From positions 1 through 7,731 of the forward strand of contig RPQK01000351.1 in the NCBI GenBank assembly GCA_003819755.1: a DNA stretch of 7,731 nucleotides. Direction: 5' to 3'. Position 1 is the stretch's first letter. Every line of letters begins with the position of its first letter. Both the position numbers and the translations under genes were made by a program. This stretch comes from Acidobacteriota bacterium. Lineage in GTDB: Bacteria > Acidobacteriota > UBA6911 > RPQK01. The notes under the pieces are model-generated. The model was not told the origin of the DNA. It saw only the letters and a program-made list of their open reading frames with translations, and searched no databases. Shown here piece by piece: positions 7,101 through 7,731 of this stretch.

Positions 7101-7539
7101 CGATCTGCGCTCCTATTTCAGCGCCGGCAGGCTCGAGCTTCGAATAGACGGAAAGAGCGTGGAGTTGACGCCTGAAGAAGTTCAGGTCACCCTGCGCGCC
7201 AAGGAAGGCTTCGCCGCGGCCGGCGGCCAGACGGTTGTGGTCGTGCTTGACACGCACCTCAATCAGGACCTCCTGGACGAAGGCGTCGCCCGCGAGCTAG
7301 TCAATCGGATAAACGGGTGGCGCGGAGAACTGAAACTTCCTTACGAGCAGCGAATCAGGCTCGCACTGAAAGGGAGCGCCAGGCTGGAAGAAGTCGCACG
7401 GAAATTCGAGGCTTACATTGCCGGTGAAACACTCGCCTCGGAGTTCACAGTGGGCGAGATCGCCGAAGGATGGCAGACAGCGGATGTCAGCGCGGATGGT
7501 GAAACAGCCACGCTGGCCCTGGAGAAGACTGGGAACTAG
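4189..7539 (+). CDS. ileS: Isoleucyl-tRNA synthetase, long (type 2, eukaryote-like) form
   Basis: Charges tRNA-Ile with isoleucine in the cytosol using ATP, and hydrolyses mischarged valine at a separate site. The protein has 1116 residues. Class I signatures are intact: GPPTANGRPHPGH with HPGH at 60-63 (the HIGH motif) and KLSKS at 634-638 (KMSKS). The editing insert (about 200-400) carries the Thr-rich TTTPWTLPSN (231-240) and GIVHIAPAFGADDY (327-340) with its Asp pair. Four CxxC pairs are present: 187/190, 402/405, 474/477 and 529/532, the arrangement of the two zinc sites of Thermus-type IleRS. AIDQTRGWFYSLM (581-593) is in the catalytic core. The anticodon-binding part runs from about 730 (LLDRWIISEL, SNWYLRRSR, ETAKLIAPFVPFTAEEIYQ). 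The C-terminal extension includes ANAKLRTRQPL (887-897) and ARELVNRI (1034-1041). Short bacterial type 1 enzymes are about 930-960 residues, so this is the longer type, which includes many mupirocin-tolerant enzymes. The start has an ideal ribosome site (AGGAGAA). No lspA follows, unlike in many bacteria. The gene is intact, with no frameshift. Confidence 0.97.
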   Translation: MSAFKPVEVTPNFPEIEATILRFWKDQAIFQKSLKARENAKQTHRWVFYEGPPTANGRPHPGHVLTRVVKDLFPRYKTMCGYYVGRKAGWDTHGLPVEIEVEKELKLDGKAEVEKYGVEPFVRKCMDSVFRYTVDWERLTEKIGFWIDLDDAYVTYHQSYVESVWWSLKELHKKQLLYRGHKILPWCPHCQTALSSHEVGLGYREIEDPSVFVTFRDVDYESNRTSFLAWTTTPWTLPSNVALAVKADVDYSYVKVGDEILIMASALVSSAMGKIPHEVVKTEPGSVLVGRRYRPLFDWSLPLEGGTEKEAWKVLAADFVTLDTGSGIVHIAPAFGADDYGLAQREGLPIIQPVLPSGRFNDQCGDFAGRFVKEADPDLVKDLRARGLLLKRETYRHEYPFCWRCKNPLIYYARGGWFIRTTSEIAHVMENNLAVDWHPEHIKEGRFGSFLATNVDWALSRERYWGTPLNVWVCPGCGRNEMVASFSELTNRPNVQNLDVFERAKESDPTLSDHLRVHKPWIDAVTFDCPDCGQTMRRTPEVIDCWYDSGAMPFAQWGFPNTPGSKEQFSVTYPADFISEAIDQTRGWFYSLMVESTLLQPSFASELGSETRPYPVPFKTCLVLGHVGDEKGEKLSKSNPEHRLPKYDPNSILDEEGADALRWFFYSSTNPWTGARFSRPSVREAQKEFLIKLRNVYSFFVIYANIDGYGPPEFDGSSMISTSRDFSSFPLLDRWIISELQATIESVRQRLDDYDIFNAAAALNTFVDSLSNWYLRRSRQRFWSAGESPDHKSAADREKLCAYETLHHCLLETAKLIAPFVPFTAEEIYQNLWREPMLRNGWTGDLVPESVHLCDYAQSAAEWNVPWLREEVALVREIASLGRAARANAKLRTRQPLAKLIVVLSDSTRDEIVRKHEQVLLEELNVKLLEIAHQADRYVNYELKPNFRAMGAKYRDLVPFIKAALQSAQESDLRSYFSAGRLELRIDGKSVELTPEEVQVTLRAKEGFAAAGGQTVVVVLDTHLNQDLLDEGVARELVNRINGWRGELKLPYEQRIRLALKGSARLEEVARKFEAYIAGETLASEFTVGEIAEGWQTADVSADGETATLALEKTGN

Positions 7540-7636
7540 TGTCCTGAGTCGAAAATCCGTCCCGGCGCTAACTTGATTGTAGGACGCAGCCAGCAAAGTC
7601 CCGAAGGGCATAAGCGCTAAAATAAGAATCGAGAGT
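7540..7636. other. Non-coding stretch after ileS
   Basis: No gene is recognisable. An antisense reading frame overlaps the end of ileS and runs through here; its peptide has a hydrophobic run but matches no family and is probably chance. No hairpin followed by a T-run is visible directly after ileS, so where its transcript ends is unclear. Confidence 0.4.
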
Positions 7637-7697
7637 GGGGGCGTCCCCTGGGAGCGCAGGCGTCTCGCCTGCACTGGGGCAAGGGGCGTCCCGCCCC
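7637..7697. repeat. Cluster of three short GC-rich hairpins
   Basis: Three perfect stems with three-base loops follow each other. GGGG (7638-7641) pairs with CCCC (7645-7648) around CGT. GCAGGCG (7656-7662) pairs with CGCCTGC (7666-7672) around TCT. GGGGCG (7683-7688) pairs with CGCCCC (7692-7697) around TCC. Each reads as a G-rich arm, GCGTC or similar, then the complement. Clusters of this style are, to my knowledge, frequent between genes in Acidobacteriota and some neighbouring phyla. They may help end or protect the ileS transcript, or simply be dispersed palindromic repeats. Confidence 0.6.
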
Positions 7698-7731
7698 GTC
7701 CGCGCTGTCGGCACCATCGGCCTTACGAGAG

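Noticed and set aside
6340..7257. Minus-strand reading frame (305 residues) opposite ileS
   Set aside because: Antisense to the conserved IleRS C-terminal half, with no family features of its own. The same holds for the frame at 4159-5019.

Overview
The window is bacterial chromosomal DNA, moderately GC-rich, with five complete protein genes and intergenic gaps full of short palindromes. The mix of a Tat-exported UxuA-like TIM-barrel protein, a membrane AraC regulator, a Dabb protein, a long eukaryote-like isoleucyl-tRNA synthetase and GC-rich mini-hairpins of the GGCGTCTCGCC type suggests Acidobacteriota or a similar soil lineage. This is inference from style. There is no rRNA or other phylogenetic marker beyond ileS, and no search could be run.

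Layout. Positions 1-344 have no gene and hold hairpins plus a 52-bp unit repeated twice in tandem (about 123-228), each copy a long hairpin. On the minus strand lie a small Dabb-domain protein with a probable signal peptide (345-737) and, upstream of it, an AraC-type regulator with about seven membrane segments (831-1931); they may be cotranscribed. A non-coding gap follows (1932-2228), whose right part folds into a long two-part hairpin (2152-2226) ending on the ribosome binding site of the next gene. On the plus strand follow a DUF1801/YdhG (frataxin-like) protein (2229-2654) and a Tat-exported mannonate dehydratase-like protein (2763-3929). After a 259-bp gap with hairpins and a short direct repeat comes ileS (4189-7539), the one essential housekeeping gene. 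The tail 7540-7731 is non-coding and ends in three consecutive mini-hairpins.

How they work together. No pathway links all five genes. The AraC regulator could control its neighbours, and the exported UxuA-like enzyme fits sugar-acid or glycan breakdown, but neither link is shown by the sequence. I found no CRISPR array, tRNA, transposase, phage gene or defence system. The most unusual material is structural: the leader fold at 2152-2226, the tandem palindrome at 123-228, and the export signals on proteins from families that are usually cytosolic.
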